Below are positions 17,483 through 26,544 of a stretch of DNA of 64,000 nucleotides, piece by piece. The DNA comes from CAZNPL01 sp964574815 (GTDB taxonomy: Bacteria > Planctomycetota > Phycisphaerae > UBA1845). The stretch is taken from NCBI GenBank assembly GCA_964574815.1, contig CAZNPL010000004.1, forward strand, positions 124,001-188,000. The letters are read 5' to 3'. Every line of letters starts with the position of its first letter. Positions within the stretch are counted from its first letter, which is position 1. The position numbers and the translations under genes are program-made. The notes beneath the pieces were generated by a model that saw nothing but the letters and a program-made list of their open reading frames with translations, did no database searches and was not told where the DNA came from.

Positions 17483-17947
17483 TCATCGGCAGATGTCGGC
17501 AGGTTTGGGGTCAAGCAGCCGAACGAGCTCATCGGTTGCGATTTCGATCAGGACGCCGCGCCGCCCTCCGTTGACTATGACGCGTTCGAGAGCCAACAGG
17601 GACTCTTCAATCACAGCCGGCAAATGGCGGCGCATCGCGAAGGGCGAGATACCTCCGATGCGGTAGCCGGTGATTCTCTCTGCCGCGGCCTGGTCCGCCA
17701 GATCGACATGCTCCGCGCCGATTGCACAGGCCATGAGGCGCGGGTCAAACCGCTGGTCACCCGGGACGATCGCCACCCAATAGCGCCGCCCGCTTGCCTC
17801 CACGACCAGGGTTTTGCAGACGGCCTCGAGGGGGCGGTTGATGGCTTCGGCGGCGCAGTTCGCCCCGACGCCGGAAAAGTGATATGTCAGCACCTCGAAC
17901 TCAACACTCTGAGACCGAAGCCATTTGACCGCGTTTGTGTCTGACAT
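17483..17947 (-). CDS. YbaK/EbsC-family aminoacyl-tRNA deacylase
   Basis: 154 residues. Members hydrolyse mischarged tRNAs such as Cys-tRNA(Pro). The conserved Lys is in EAVCKTLVVEASG (Lys45), and the second signature is GYRIGGISPFAMRRHLPAV. The C-terminal VNGGRRGVLIEIATDEL strand set is also typical. The length matches free-standing YbaK proteins. It is separated from the acyl-CoA synthetase by 161 nt on the same strand and its start codon is an ATG at 17947. Confidence 0.9.
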   Translation of the reverse strand: MSDTNAVKWLRSQSVEFEVLTYHFSGVGANCAAEAINRPLEAVCKTLVVEASGRRYWVAIVPGDQRFDPRLMACAIGAEHVDLADQAAAERITGYRIGGISPFAMRRHLPAVIEESLLALERVIVNGGRRGVLIEIATDELVRLLDPKPADICR

Positions 17948-18262
17948 TCTGATTCAGTCGGGTTCACGCCGATGGGATGCTGACGGTTGCCACCGCCTCG
18001 TAGCCGCGCATCAGACGTACGTTCGATTCACATTGTACTCGGCCTCGTGATTGTCCCAAGGTTCGCCCAGGCCTCCGGGCCGGTGACAGGTCCGATAGCG
18101 TTCGAGCCGGTTGTGCGCCCGCCCGACGCCTGAGGGCGCGCGAGGGTCGGCGACGCGTTGCCGTGTTGAGTCGGAAGGCTCAGCTGGTACAAAACCAATT
18201 TGTTCCCTCAACCGATAAGAGTTTTCGGATGCTTTGAATCGTGGTCAACCGGAGTTTGCACC
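17948..18262. other. Divergent intergenic region
   Basis: 315 nt between the YbaK-type gene (minus) and the acidic protein gene (plus). It presumably carries promoters for both, but I see no clear -35/-10 pair, hairpin or small gene. The last 50 nt before 18263 are relatively AT-rich. Confidence 0.4.
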
Positions 18263-19093
18263 ATGCGAATCCAGCAAATCGATCCAGCGGTTCATGCGGA
18301 CCGGACTCGTGCTTCGACGCAATTGAGACGCCCGCGCCGCGCGGGCCAGATCGAGACGCGAACGGCGGTGCCTGAAGAACCCGCCCAGCCAACCGCTCCG
18401 GAGAGACCCGTCGGAAGCGGAGAAGCCCGAGGCGTTATCCGGCTGTTTGAGGCCGGGCATTTCAGGGGCGTGGCAGACGTCCGCCTGCGTATCAACTTCT
18501 TCGACGAGTTGCAAAGCCGCGTGAGTGCGGCACGCGCGACGGCGCTGGAGGAAGGTGCGGACAACGTCGTCGGCACGGTTCAGAGCGGCGTGGACGAGCT
18601 TCTGACGGTGGCCGAGCCTGATGCGGCGGCGCGGGAACGCATTGATGCCGCTGTTGAGGAATTCGAGAGCGAGACCCGGGCGCTTCTTGCGGGGCAAGCC
18701 GTTGAAACTCCCTCGTCCGCCGATTCGTTGCGCGACGCGACTACTTCGATCTTCGATGCGTTCGTCGCGGAACTTTCAGAGCTGCTGATTGCGGACACCG
18801 CAGAGCCGGATGCCCGCGACACTGGCGAGTCCGCCCCGGCGGAGACCGGTGACGACACGGCCGCCCCGGCTGAAGAGGGCGCGGAAACAGCCGGCACGCT
18901 CGAAGAGGCGTTTGCCGACCTCAGGGCCACATTCGAGGAGGCTGTTGCCGATTTGATCGCGTCGCTGGAATCGGTGTCGCAGCTTCCGGAGCCGAGTCCG
19001 CCCAACGGCAACGGACGGGCGTACGAGAGGTTCCTGGCCATTTACAATGGCCTTCGGGAATCACCGGACCCGCAGATTGACGAGGAGTCCTGA
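18263..19093 (+). CDS. Acidic, Ala/Glu-rich protein of unknown function
   Basis: 276 residues from the ATG at 18263, which has GGAG 8 nt upstream. The first ~55 residues are basic and Pro-rich (QLRRPRRAGQIETRTAVPEE). A helical segment follows (VIRLFEAGHFRGVADVRLRI, NFFDELQSRVSAARATALEE). The rest is very acidic with Ala/Glu/Asp repeats and long predicted helices (TLEEAFADLRATFEEAVADL). No signal peptide or membrane segment is seen. It could be a scaffold or cytoplasmic regulator; I recognise no family. Confidence 0.7.
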   Translation: MRIQQIDPAVHADRTRASTQLRRPRRAGQIETRTAVPEEPAQPTAPERPVGSGEARGVIRLFEAGHFRGVADVRLRINFFDELQSRVSAARATALEEGADNVVGTVQSGVDELLTVAEPDAAARERIDAAVEEFESETRALLAGQAVETPSSADSLRDATTSIFDAFVAELSELLIADTAEPDARDTGESAPAETGDDTAAPAEEGAETAGTLEEAFADLRATFEEAVADLIASLESVSQLPEPSPPNGNGRAYERFLAIYNGLRESPDPQIDEES

Positions 19094-19416
19094 GGCTGGC
19101 GGCTCCAGCGGGTGAAGGCTTTTCGAGAGGCCCGGAAAGCTCTCTGTTTATGGGCCGGCGTGTTGGTCTTCAGTCGGTTCCGTTCCAGGAGCGGGGCGAG
19201 GCCATCCGCCCGCCTCGATAGTCTTGCCGTTGGGCGACATGCAAGCATTCGAACGCTTAAAGGGCTCAGCAGCCGATCCGAGGCAGAGAGGTCTGCGTGT
19301 TCTCGAGGAGCACTGGGCGCACGGCACATCACTCCGCGCGTCGTACGCCGCGCGGGGCGAAGATTCCCTATCTATCAACGCCGTAAGCGTTGGTGGATTC
19401 CGACAGTCTCGCGCGA
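19094..19416. other. Convergent intergenic region without a supported gene
   Basis: 323 nt between the acidic protein gene (plus) and the Flp pilin gene (minus). Several open frames exist but translations are Arg/Ser-rich with no ribosome binding sites. No clear terminator hairpin was found. Confidence 0.4.
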
Positions 19417-19596
19417 TTAGGCGATATTGAGAGCGTCGCGCAACTGCACGTAAATCACGTGCACTTTGTCGCCGAAGGCACTCAAGGACACGATAGCCCC
19501 GGCGGCGATGATCCCCAGCAACGTGGCGTACTCCACCGCCGTTGGGCCGGCATCCTCCCTTATAAAGCGACGCGCTCTTTTCAGAAAAGTATCCAT
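19417..19596 (-). CDS. Flp/Fap-type pilin
   Basis: 59 residues on the minus strand. It reads MDTFLKRARRFIREDAGPTA, then VEYATLLGIIAAGAIVSLSA and ends LRDALNIA. The short basic leader, GPTAVEYA block and single hydrophobic helix are the hallmarks of Flp pilins, which are processed by a TadV-type peptidase and assembled by Tad machinery. An AAAGGA motif is about 10 nt upstream of the ATG at 19596. It is transcribed away from the gspE locus, and no other tad gene is in the window, so its assembly system is probably elsewhere. Confidence 0.85.
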   Translation of the reverse strand: MDTFLKRARRFIREDAGPTAVEYATLLGIIAAGAIVSLSAFGDKVHVIYVQLRDALNIA

Positions 19597-20038
19597 GTTC
19601 TGCGAGTCCTTTCCACCTGCACTCCTAGCCGCCTAAGACAAACTTACGATTGGCTTGGGGGCGGGGCAAATTCAGAAGGGTGCTGGGAGTGTATTCGGAC
19701 ATCATCACGGCCGCGCCACGGAAGTCCGGGCTGGGTCCAGCAGCGGGCGTCCCTCCCCGCTGTTTTTCTTCGGACTCACGTCCGCCCCGGAGGTTCCGGC
19801 CCGCGACGTGGGAGCCGAATCGCCCTGGTCGTGCGCCGACGCGCCCAACCTGTTATATGACCGGACGTTACGCGCTTATAGGGCCACGGGGGCTCGCCGG
19901 GAAAAATCCGCCGAGGGACGTATCCTGGCCGGGTTCAAACTTGTATAAATCAGCGGAGAACGTGTGTTAGCGTCGCAGCTTGCCTGCGGCCAACACTATT
20001 CAACTGGAGATACAGCTCGGCTTCCGGAAAGCAGCACT
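19597..20038. other. Divergent intergenic region between Flp pilin and gspE
   Basis: 442 nt with no supported gene. A TATAAAT element at about 19946 near the gspE side could be a -10 box. The GTG at 19964 is an in-frame alternative start for gspE lying inside this region. Confidence 0.35.
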
Positions 20039-21709
20039 GTGGCCATCGGTGACATTCTCGTCAAACGCGGTGTGATTACGCAGGAGCAACTACTCGCTGC
20101 GCGCGAGAAGTGTACGGGTCCGTCGGATCGCGTGGAGGATGCGCTCATGGCGATGGGCGTGGTCACGGATCGGGAAGTGCTCAGCGCCCGCAGCGAGCAG
20201 CTTTCCATCCCGGTGGTGGACTTGTCGGCGGTCCGTGTCGACAAGGAGCTGCTCAAGCTCATTCCCTCGAAGGTCGTCCACCGCTATCAGCTCTTCCCCG
20301 TCGAGCGGCGAAACGGCACGATCCGGGTTGCGACGGCCGACCCGTTCAATCTCTATGCTTTCGACGAGCTGCGGATGCTGACCGGCATGAAGGTCGAGCC
20401 GGTGCTGGCCTTCGAGCAGGACGTGCAGCGGGTCATCAAGGAACATTACGGCGTCGGCGGCGAGACCGTTCAGGCCATGGTCGGCGACGACGTCGAGGTC
20501 GTCAGCGAGGTCTCGGAGGACGACAAGGACCTGATCGAGATGGCCCAGGAGGCCACCGTCGTCAAGCTGGTCAATGAGATTCTGTTGGAGGCGATCCGCG
20601 ACAAGGCCAGCGACGTTCACATTGAGCCGTTCGAGAACGATTTGCGGATTCGGTATCGGATTGACGGCGTTCTGCATTCGACGATGGTTCCGCCTCAGAT
20701 TCGTCGTTTTCACGCGGCGATCGTGTCGCGCATCAAGATTCTGTCGAACCTGAACATCGCGGAGCACCGCCTCCCGCAGGACGGCGGGTTCAAGATCCGT
20801 GCGAACAATCGCGAGATCGACCTGCGCGTGAGCATCATCCCATCCGCATTCGGAGCGGCGGTCGTCCTGCGTATCCTGGATAAGCAGGCGTCGCTGCTGG
20901 ATCTTGACAAGCTCGGCATGGTCGATGACGTGCTGGTCCGCTTCAACCGCCTGATCCACCAGCCGTACGGCATCATCCTGGTGACGGGTCCGACCGGGTC
21001 GGGTAAGACGACCACGCTTTATTCCGCACTGTCGACCATCAAGAGCGACGCGATCAAGATTCTCACAGTCGAGGACCCGATCGAGTATTACCTTGACGGT
21101 ATCAACCAAGTCAGGATCAATCCGAAGATCGGGCTGACGTTCGCATCCGGTCTGCGGTCATTCCTGCGTCACGACCCGGACGTGATCCTCGTCGGCGAGA
21201 TTCGCGACCTCGAGACGGCGCAGGTCGCGGTCAACGCCTCGCTCACCGGCCACCTTGTGTTCAGCACCCTTCACACCAACGACGCGGTGACGGCCAATAC
21301 CCGACTGCTGGACATGGGCGTGGAGCCGTTCCTGGTGAGCAGCTCGGTGGCCGGGGTGCTGGCTCAACGGCTGGTCCGGAAGATCTGCACGAACTGCAAG
21401 GAGGAATTCACCCCGGACCCGGATCAGCTTCCCCCGGACTTCAGCTATCAGCCGGGCGAGAAGCTTTGGCATGGTCGTGGATGTCGTGAGTGCCGTGACA
21501 GCGGCTACAAAGGCCGGTTCGGCATCTTCGAGCTGATGGGCATCAACGACGAGATTCGCGAACTGATCGTCAAGCGAGCATCGGTGGTGGATCTGCTGGA
21601 GGCGGCCTCCCGGGAGGGGTTGCGGCCGATGCGTCAGGATGGCTGGAACAAGGCGCGGAGGGGCGAAATCACCATCGAAGAGGTCGCCCGAGTTACAAAG
21701 ACCGAGTAG
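20039..21709 (+). CDS. gspE: Type II secretion/type IV pilus assembly ATPase GspE (PilB-like)
   Basis: Cytoplasmic hexameric ATPase that drives pseudopilus assembly. 556 residues from a GTG at 20039. The N-terminal MshEN-type domain is GDILVKRGVITQEQLLAARE. Then come DKASDVHIEPFENDLRIRYR (Asp box region), Walker A GPTGSGKTTTLYSAL (about residue 317), LTVEDPIEYYLDGINQVRIN, Walker B VILVGEIRDLETA, the His box TGHLVFSTLHTNDA, and a zinc site CTNC...CREC. A GTG at 19964 would add 25 residues, but GGAAAG lies near the 20039 start and homologues begin at this point. It is the first gene of the secretion locus. Confidence 0.95.
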   Translation: MAIGDILVKRGVITQEQLLAAREKCTGPSDRVEDALMAMGVVTDREVLSARSEQLSIPVVDLSAVRVDKELLKLIPSKVVHRYQLFPVERRNGTIRVATADPFNLYAFDELRMLTGMKVEPVLAFEQDVQRVIKEHYGVGGETVQAMVGDDVEVVSEVSEDDKDLIEMAQEATVVKLVNEILLEAIRDKASDVHIEPFENDLRIRYRIDGVLHSTMVPPQIRRFHAAIVSRIKILSNLNIAEHRLPQDGGFKIRANNREIDLRVSIIPSAFGAAVVLRILDKQASLLDLDKLGMVDDVLVRFNRLIHQPYGIILVTGPTGSGKTTTLYSALSTIKSDAIKILTVEDPIEYYLDGINQVRINPKIGLTFASGLRSFLRHDPDVILVGEIRDLETAQVAVNASLTGHLVFSTLHTNDAVTANTRLLDMGVEPFLVSSSVAGVLAQRLVRKICTNCKEEFTPDPDQLPPDFSYQPGEKLWHGRGCRECRDSGYKGRFGIFELMGINDEIRELIVKRASVVDLLEAASREGLRPMRQDGWNKARRGEITIEEVARVTKTE

Positions 21710-22086
21710 ACAGCCGACCGAGTTAACGCCTTCCTTCCGAAGCGGATATTGGCTTGCACTTGCGACCGCCCGTGCGACGGCATTGCATGCCTGCCCGAAT
21801 GCGGCGCGGGAACGGGGGCGGTGTACAAATCGAGTGGGGTGAAGGGCTCCGCGCGGCGTGCGCGTCGGGCTCGTCCGCGATTGACGTAAGTCGTTGTTTG
21901 GGATAAGGTAAGCGACGATCGATGTTTCGGGACCCGCTTGTTCTCATCGGCGCGACCACGGAGGGTCGACACGTGAACGGTGTCGGGAAACATAGCTTTG
22001 ACTCATCTCGTCAATCCTGCAACGACGCAGCCTCATTGAGGCCTTGTTCCGGCGATCTCCGCAAGTCAGGGCGAGGGTGAAACGGC
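21710..22086. other. Gap between gspE and gspF
   Basis: 377 nt, large for a coupled secretion operon. No coding region is supported on either strand. It contains the promoter candidate at 21881-21909 and a GGGCGAGGGTG ribosome-binding region just before gspF. Confidence 0.4.
21881..21909 (+). promoter_or_regulatory. Candidate sigma-70-type promoter upstream of gspF
   Basis: TTGACG at 21881-21886 and TAAGGT at 21904-21909, 17 nt apart. The -35 is close to consensus and the -10 is poor. It would allow the gspF-to-47.9 kb genes to be transcribed independently of gspE. Confidence 0.3.
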
Positions 22087-23286
22087 ATGCCCACGTACGC
22101 TTATAAGGCGATGCAGGAAGGCGGCAGGGTCGTCGAAGGGGTCTTGACTGCCGAGACGTATCAAGTCGCACTGAATATGCTCGACGAGCGATCGCTTTTC
22201 CCCGTCAGCGTCGAGGAATCGGGAGCGGGCGGAGGAATTCGGGGGCGCAAGCGGGTTCGGCTGCGTTACCTGACGACCTTTTATCAGCAGATGGCGGATC
22301 TCCTTCGCGCGGGCGTTCCGATGCTCAAGGCGCTGGATGTGTTGGCGGAGCAGGAAGGGTCGCCCGCCGTGCTGCGCCAGATTGTACGGGAGGTTCGCGA
22401 GGAGGTAGCCGGTGGTGCGACGCTGGCGGATGCCATGGAGCGGCACCCGACGGTGTTCAGCGAATTGAACTGCTCGATGATTCGGGCGGGCGAACGCGGC
22501 GGGTTTTTGGAGGACGTGCTGACGCGCCTGTCGATCTTCGCGGAGAAGCAGGACGAGCTGCGCGGCAAGTTGATCGGCTCGATGGTGTATCCTGCGATGC
22601 TGCTGTTCGCGGGCATCGCGGTGGTGACGTTCATCATGTCGGTCGTCGTTCCGAAGCTGGAGGCGTACATCCAGCCGGAGATCTGGAACCCGATGACGCA
22701 CGTGGTGTTCGGGACGAGTCACTTCGTCCGGGATTACTACGGCCTGCTGATCGGTATGGTGGTGGCGGGCGTCGTGGCAACCAACCTGGTTGGGCGGACG
22801 GAGGCGGGGCGCCGTGGTCTGGCGATTGCGAAACTCAAGGCGCCGGTCACGGGCAAGGTCGCGACGTCGGTGTCCGTGAGCCGCTTCTGCCGCATCCTCG
22901 GAACGCTTCTTCAAAACGGGGTGCCCATTCTGCAGGCCCTGAAGATATCGAAGGATTCGGCGGGCAACGTCATTCTGGAGGAGCACATTGAAAAGGCGGC
23001 CGAGAACGTTCGCGGCGGTGAGACGTTATCGGCTCCGCTGGCCGAGAGCGGGCTGTTTCCGGCCGACATCCTCAGCATGATCGCGGTCGCGGAAGAGAGC
23101 AACAACCTCGAGAGCGTGCTGATCCAGATTGCCGAGACGCAGGAAACGCGCACCGCGCGGCAGATCGACATGGCCGTGAGGCTGATTGAACCGATGTTAT
23201 TGTTCTTTATGGCGGTGGCCGTCGGCGTGATCGCGTTTGCGCTGCTGTTGCCGATCATGACAATGAGTGCGGGAGGCGTTTCCTGA
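22087..23286 (+). CDS. gspF: Type II secretion inner-membrane platform protein GspF
   Basis: 399 residues, normal length for GspF/PilC. It opens MPTYAYKAMQEGGRVVEGVL and has the two GspF domains (TTFYQQMADLLRAGVPMLKA and VSRFCRILGTLLQNGVPILQ), with three membrane segments including YPAMLLFAGIAVVTFIMSVV and the C-terminal IEPMLLFFMAVAVGVIAFAL. It forms the platform under GspE on which pseudopilins are assembled. Confidence 0.96.
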   Translation: MPTYAYKAMQEGGRVVEGVLTAETYQVALNMLDERSLFPVSVEESGAGGGIRGRKRVRLRYLTTFYQQMADLLRAGVPMLKALDVLAEQEGSPAVLRQIVREVREEVAGGATLADAMERHPTVFSELNCSMIRAGERGGFLEDVLTRLSIFAEKQDELRGKLIGSMVYPAMLLFAGIAVVTFIMSVVVPKLEAYIQPEIWNPMTHVVFGTSHFVRDYYGLLIGMVVAGVVATNLVGRTEAGRRGLAIAKLKAPVTGKVATSVSVSRFCRILGTLLQNGVPILQALKISKDSAGNVILEEHIEKAAENVRGGETLSAPLAESGLFPADILSMIAVAEESNNLESVLIQIAETQETRTARQIDMAVRLIEPMLLFFMAVAVGVIAFALLLPIMTMSAGGVS

Positions 23287-23346
23287 GTGAGGTGCGTACC
23301 GCCGCAGGTGAACCAGGAGTCATTTCGAGCGAGGAGCTTTAGCACA

Positions 23347-23802
23347 ATGTCAACACGAAGAATCCGTCGAAGGTCGGCGTTCACGCTGATGGAAGTCTTG
23401 ATGGTGGCGGCGATTCTGGCGCTGCTGGCCGCGTTCGCGGTTCCGGCGCTGATGCGTTCGGGCGATGAGGCCAAGAGGAACCTTTGCAAGGCGGCGATCG
23501 GGCGAAGCGGATCGATCGCCCAGGCGCTTAATAAATACCGTTTCGACGTGGGGCGCTATCCGGACACCAGCGAAGGGCTGGAGGCGCTGTACGAGCGCCC
23601 CAGCAGCATCGACGAGGAAAGCGGCAAGTGGAAGGGCCCCTACCTGGAGGGCACCATCGAGGAGCTGCGTGACCCGTGGCAGTACGAGTTTGAATACAAA
23701 TCTCCGGGTGAGTTCAACGAGGAGAGCTACGACCTCTGGAGCCGCGGACAGGACGGCCGCGAGGGGACCGACGACGACATCAAGAACTGGGTCGAGAAGT
23801 AG
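23347..23802 (+). CDS. gspG: Major pseudopilin GspG
   Basis: 151 residues from the ATG at 23347. The prepilin signal is RRRSAFTLMEVLMVAAILAL, with cleavage A/F rather than the usual G/F and Glu at +5. The GspG core follows (LNKYRFDVGRYPDTSEGLEA), and the C-terminal calcium loop LWSRGQDGREGTDDDIKNW is well conserved. It forms the pseudopilus shaft. It lies 60 nt after gspF. The alternative longer start at 23287 is not needed. Confidence 0.95.
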   Translation: MSTRRIRRRSAFTLMEVLMVAAILALLAAFAVPALMRSGDEAKRNLCKAAIGRSGSIAQALNKYRFDVGRYPDTSEGLEALYERPSSIDEESGKWKGPYLEGTIEELRDPWQYEFEYKSPGEFNEESYDLWSRGQDGREGTDDDIKNWVEK

Positions 23803-23897
23803 GCGTTTCCCGATCGGCTCTGCGATCGATAGAAGGTCGGGCAAGTACAACCTTGCGCGCAGCCTTGCAACGGTGAGGCATCCGGGTTGATACGAGT

Positions 23898-24665
23898 ATG
23901 CAACGATCCTCGCGAAACATTCGAGGCTACACGCTGATTGAGATGGTGCTGGTGGTTGCGTTGCTGGCGACACTGGCGGCCATGGCGGTCCCGGCCATCA
24001 TTCGCGACATCGAGCAACGTCGTCTACCGACATCGGTTCGCAACATGCGAGCTTTGCTGACGCTCGTCCGGGCCAATGCCATGTATGACGGGAAGCGCTA
24101 CCGCATCCGATTCCCGCAGGAGGACGAGATCGACCACTTCGGCGAGGAACGGCAGCCGATCATCGAGCGGGAGGACGATCCTTTTCAGGAGCCGAACATC
24201 TTCACGCGGGTCACCGAGCCGTGGGCCCGGGGCGAGACGTATCTGCGCGGCGTCTGGTGCGCCGAGGTGCGCCTGGGGCGCCCGACGCTGGAGAAGCTTC
24301 GCGACAGGTTCATCACCGACGAAGATCCGGAAGATGAACGTCTCGAGGCCATCGGCGAGGATTTCGAGGAGGGGTACCCGCCGCTGATCATCGAGCCGGA
24401 CGGCACGACCGAATGGGTGACGTTCGTGATCACCAACGCGCCGCCCGAGACTGAACTGGAGGATCTCGAGGTCCCCGAGCAGGTGGAGGTCATCATGGAC
24501 GGGCTGACGGGCCTGATCTGGCTTCAGCGGCCGTTCTACGACGAAGAGATCGACATGTTCGAGGAGCACGGCTGGCCGCCGGTTTTGCGGAAGGACTTTA
24601 CGCGGATCGCGCCTTTGACTGAACGGGACGTACTCGAAATCAAGGAAACGACGGTGAGGCAATGA
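23898..24665 (+). CDS. Minor pseudopilin, GspH-like
   Basis: 255 residues with prepilin signal RGYTLIEMVLVVALLATLAA (cleavage G/Y, Glu at +5). The N-terminal helix continues through VRNMRALLTLVRANAMYDGK. The globular part is larger and far more acidic than typical GspH (many Glu/Asp around DRFITDEDPEDERLEAIGED). Position after gspG argues for GspH rather than sequence identity. Its stop overlaps the next start by 4 nt (ATGA). Confidence 0.8.
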   Translation: MQRSSRNIRGYTLIEMVLVVALLATLAAMAVPAIIRDIEQRRLPTSVRNMRALLTLVRANAMYDGKRYRIRFPQEDEIDHFGEERQPIIEREDDPFQEPNIFTRVTEPWARGETYLRGVWCAEVRLGRPTLEKLRDRFITDEDPEDERLEAIGEDFEEGYPPLIIEPDGTTEWVTFVITNAPPETELEDLEVPEQVEVIMDGLTGLIWLQRPFYDEEIDMFEEHGWPPVLRKDFTRIAPLTERDVLEIKETTVRQ

Positions 24666-25543
24666 GCGTTTGCACTTCTCTGCCCAGTCGAGGTCGCTCA
24701 TGCCGGTTGCCGCAGACGGCTATTACCGGCCGCGGGTTCATTCTGCTCGAGGTGGTCATCGCCGTCGCTTTGCTTCTGACCGGGCTGACGGTCATCGGGG
24801 CGCAGATTTCTCAGTCGCTTGAATCCAGCCATCGCAGTGCGAATCTGACCCGTTTGATGCTGCTGGTTGAATCGCAGCTCGCCGAGCTCGATACCGGACT
24901 GGTCAACTTCGAGGAAGAAGCGGACAACGAAGTCGAAGGCGACTTCACGACGCGGTTCCCCGACTATGGCTGGCGCATTCGCTTTGACGAGACGGCCACC
25001 GAGGCATTGCTGGCCATCACCCTGGAAATCCTGCACAACCCGCGTGAGCGCCTCACGGAGGAATTCGACCACGATAACGCGGAAGTGGTGCACACGGTGT
25101 ATACGCTGCGCGCCCTTCCGCCGGCGATTGACCTGCAGAAAGACTTCGGCGTCGAGGACGAGGCCATTGAGCAACTGAGCGAGCTGATGCCGGTGGAGGA
25201 TTTCGACCCGGCGAATTTCAACCCGGCGATTTTTCGAGAGTGGGAGTTCGAGGATCTGATTACGGTTCTTCCGGCGCTGGTGCAGGCATTCAACATCAGC
25301 CTGGAAGAACTGACTCAGATGGTGCCGCCGGAGCTGCGCGAACTGCTCGAACTGGCGGGGCCGGAATTCATGGAAGACGAAGAGGAGCCGCTCCCGGGGC
25401 AGACGCCGAATAACCGCGGCACCGGGCCGGCGAACCAGGCCGAACGGGCACCGGAAGGGCGCGGCAACGCGACGACGCCGGGTGGCGAGCCGGGGCAGCG
25501 GGGCGACCGTAGCGGCATGCGGCGCGGGGGAGGAGGAAGATGA
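24662..25543 (+). CDS. Minor pseudopilin, GspI-like
   Basis: 293 residues, over twice the usual GspI length. It has an unusually long leader of about 24 residues before GRGFILLEVVIAVALLLTGL (cleavage G/F, Glu at +5). The core is followed by an acidic helical region (DLITVLPALVQAFNISLEEL) and a low-complexity Gly/Asn/Arg tail (NRGTGPANQAERAPEGRGNA). The 4-nt overlaps at both ends tie it to GspH-like and GspJ-like genes, which is the main reason for the GspI call. Confidence 0.78.
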   Translation: MSVCTSLPSRGRSCRLPQTAITGRGFILLEVVIAVALLLTGLTVIGAQISQSLESSHRSANLTRLMLLVESQLAELDTGLVNFEEEADNEVEGDFTTRFPDYGWRIRFDETATEALLAITLEILHNPRERLTEEFDHDNAEVVHTVYTLRALPPAIDLQKDFGVEDEAIEQLSELMPVEDFDPANFNPAIFREWEFEDLITVLPALVQAFNISLEELTQMVPPELRELLELAGPEFMEDEEEPLPGQTPNNRGTGPANQAERAPEGRGNATTPGGEPGQRGDRSGMRRGGGGR

Positions 25544-26544
25544 ATCCCACGCGCTACCGCCGTTCGGGCATCACGCTGCTGGAGATTACGCTGGCCGTGG
25601 CCATCATCGTCCCGATGCTGGCCACCATGTTCATCTTCTACTCGAACGCCCTGAAGACGAACGACGAGAACGCCGAGCGGATCCGGCGGGTTCAGTTGGC
25701 CCGTGTCGTACTTGATCGCATCACTCGCGAGTTGCGGCAGTCGACGGGTTTCTCGGCCGGCTACGGGACGGGGGTCTTCGGAACGCGGCACGAGATCTCG
25801 ATCAACACGGTGGTTGTTCCAGACAAGGCGCTTATCCAGCGGCGGGGCGTGCGTGAGGAACCGCGACCGGGGCAGTTCGATTTGCGCCAAGTGGACTATT
25901 ATATCGCCTGGGATCGGATCAACCTGGACGAGAACAACGATCCTCGGGCGCTGGGGCTGGTGCGTCGTGAGCGTCGCACGTTCAACAAGCTCAAACCGGA
26001 GGAGATTCCGGAGGAGGGCGAGGGGTCCGAGGAGGAATCGCCCGGGCTGTTTGAAGAGGACAATGAGAACGCAAACGCAAACGCAAACGCGAATCCGAGC
26101 GAGCGTGATAGAGGGGCTGCTGATGAAACCGAACAGCCCGGCGGCGTCGGACCGGGCGTCGACGACTCTCCGTTCGACGACGAACTCACCGACGAGCTCG
26201 ACGAGGAGGAGCTGGAAGGCGCCAAACGCGAGCTGTACGCCCCCGAGATCAAGTTCATCGAGTTTTTCTATCACGACGGGCACCGCTGGTGGGAGTCGTG
26301 GGAGATCAGCGAGGGCAATTCTCTTCCGCAGATGGTCATGGTGATGATCGGCTACACACCGGTGCTTCCCGAGGACGAGGAGATGGACATCATCGATCGC
26401 ATCTTCGAGGGCACCGAGGAGATCGAGCGGTTGCCGGAGGATCGCTTCATGGCCGTTGTGCGCATCCCGCAAGCCGATTCGTTCTTCGGCTCCCGGATTC
26501 AACGCGAAGCTTCGGCGCTGGCCGACCTGGAGGACGTGGAATGA
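25540..26544 (+). CDS. Minor pseudopilin, GspJ-like
   Basis: 334 residues with signal RRSGITLLEITLAVAIIVPM (G/I, Glu at +5). The GspJ-like pattern RVQLARVVLDRITRELRQST follows the helix. A long acidic insert (residues about 165-235) includes a NANANANAN tract coded by a hexanucleotide repeat. The C-terminus resumes beta strands (IKFIEFFYHDGHRWWESWEI). It overlaps gspK by 4 nt. Confidence 0.82.
   Translation: MNPTRYRRSGITLLEITLAVAIIVPMLATMFIFYSNALKTNDENAERIRRVQLARVVLDRITRELRQSTGFSAGYGTGVFGTRHEISINTVVVPDKALIQRRGVREEPRPGQFDLRQVDYYIAWDRINLDENNDPRALGLVRRERRTFNKLKPEEIPEEGEGSEEESPGLFEEDNENANANANANPSERDRGAADETEQPGGVGPGVDDSPFDDELTDELDEEELEGAKRELYAPEIKFIEFFYHDGHRWWESWEISEGNSLPQMVMVMIGYTPVLPEDEEMDIIDRIFEGTEEIERLPEDRFMAVVRIPQADSFFGSRIQREASALADLEDVE
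26068..26091 (+). repeat. In-frame AACGCA hexanucleotide repeat within the gspJ-like gene
   Basis: Three exact AACGCA units and a fourth ending in G encode alternating Asn-Ala. The unit is a multiple of three, so copy-number change would alter tract length without shifting frame. Confidence 0.8.
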
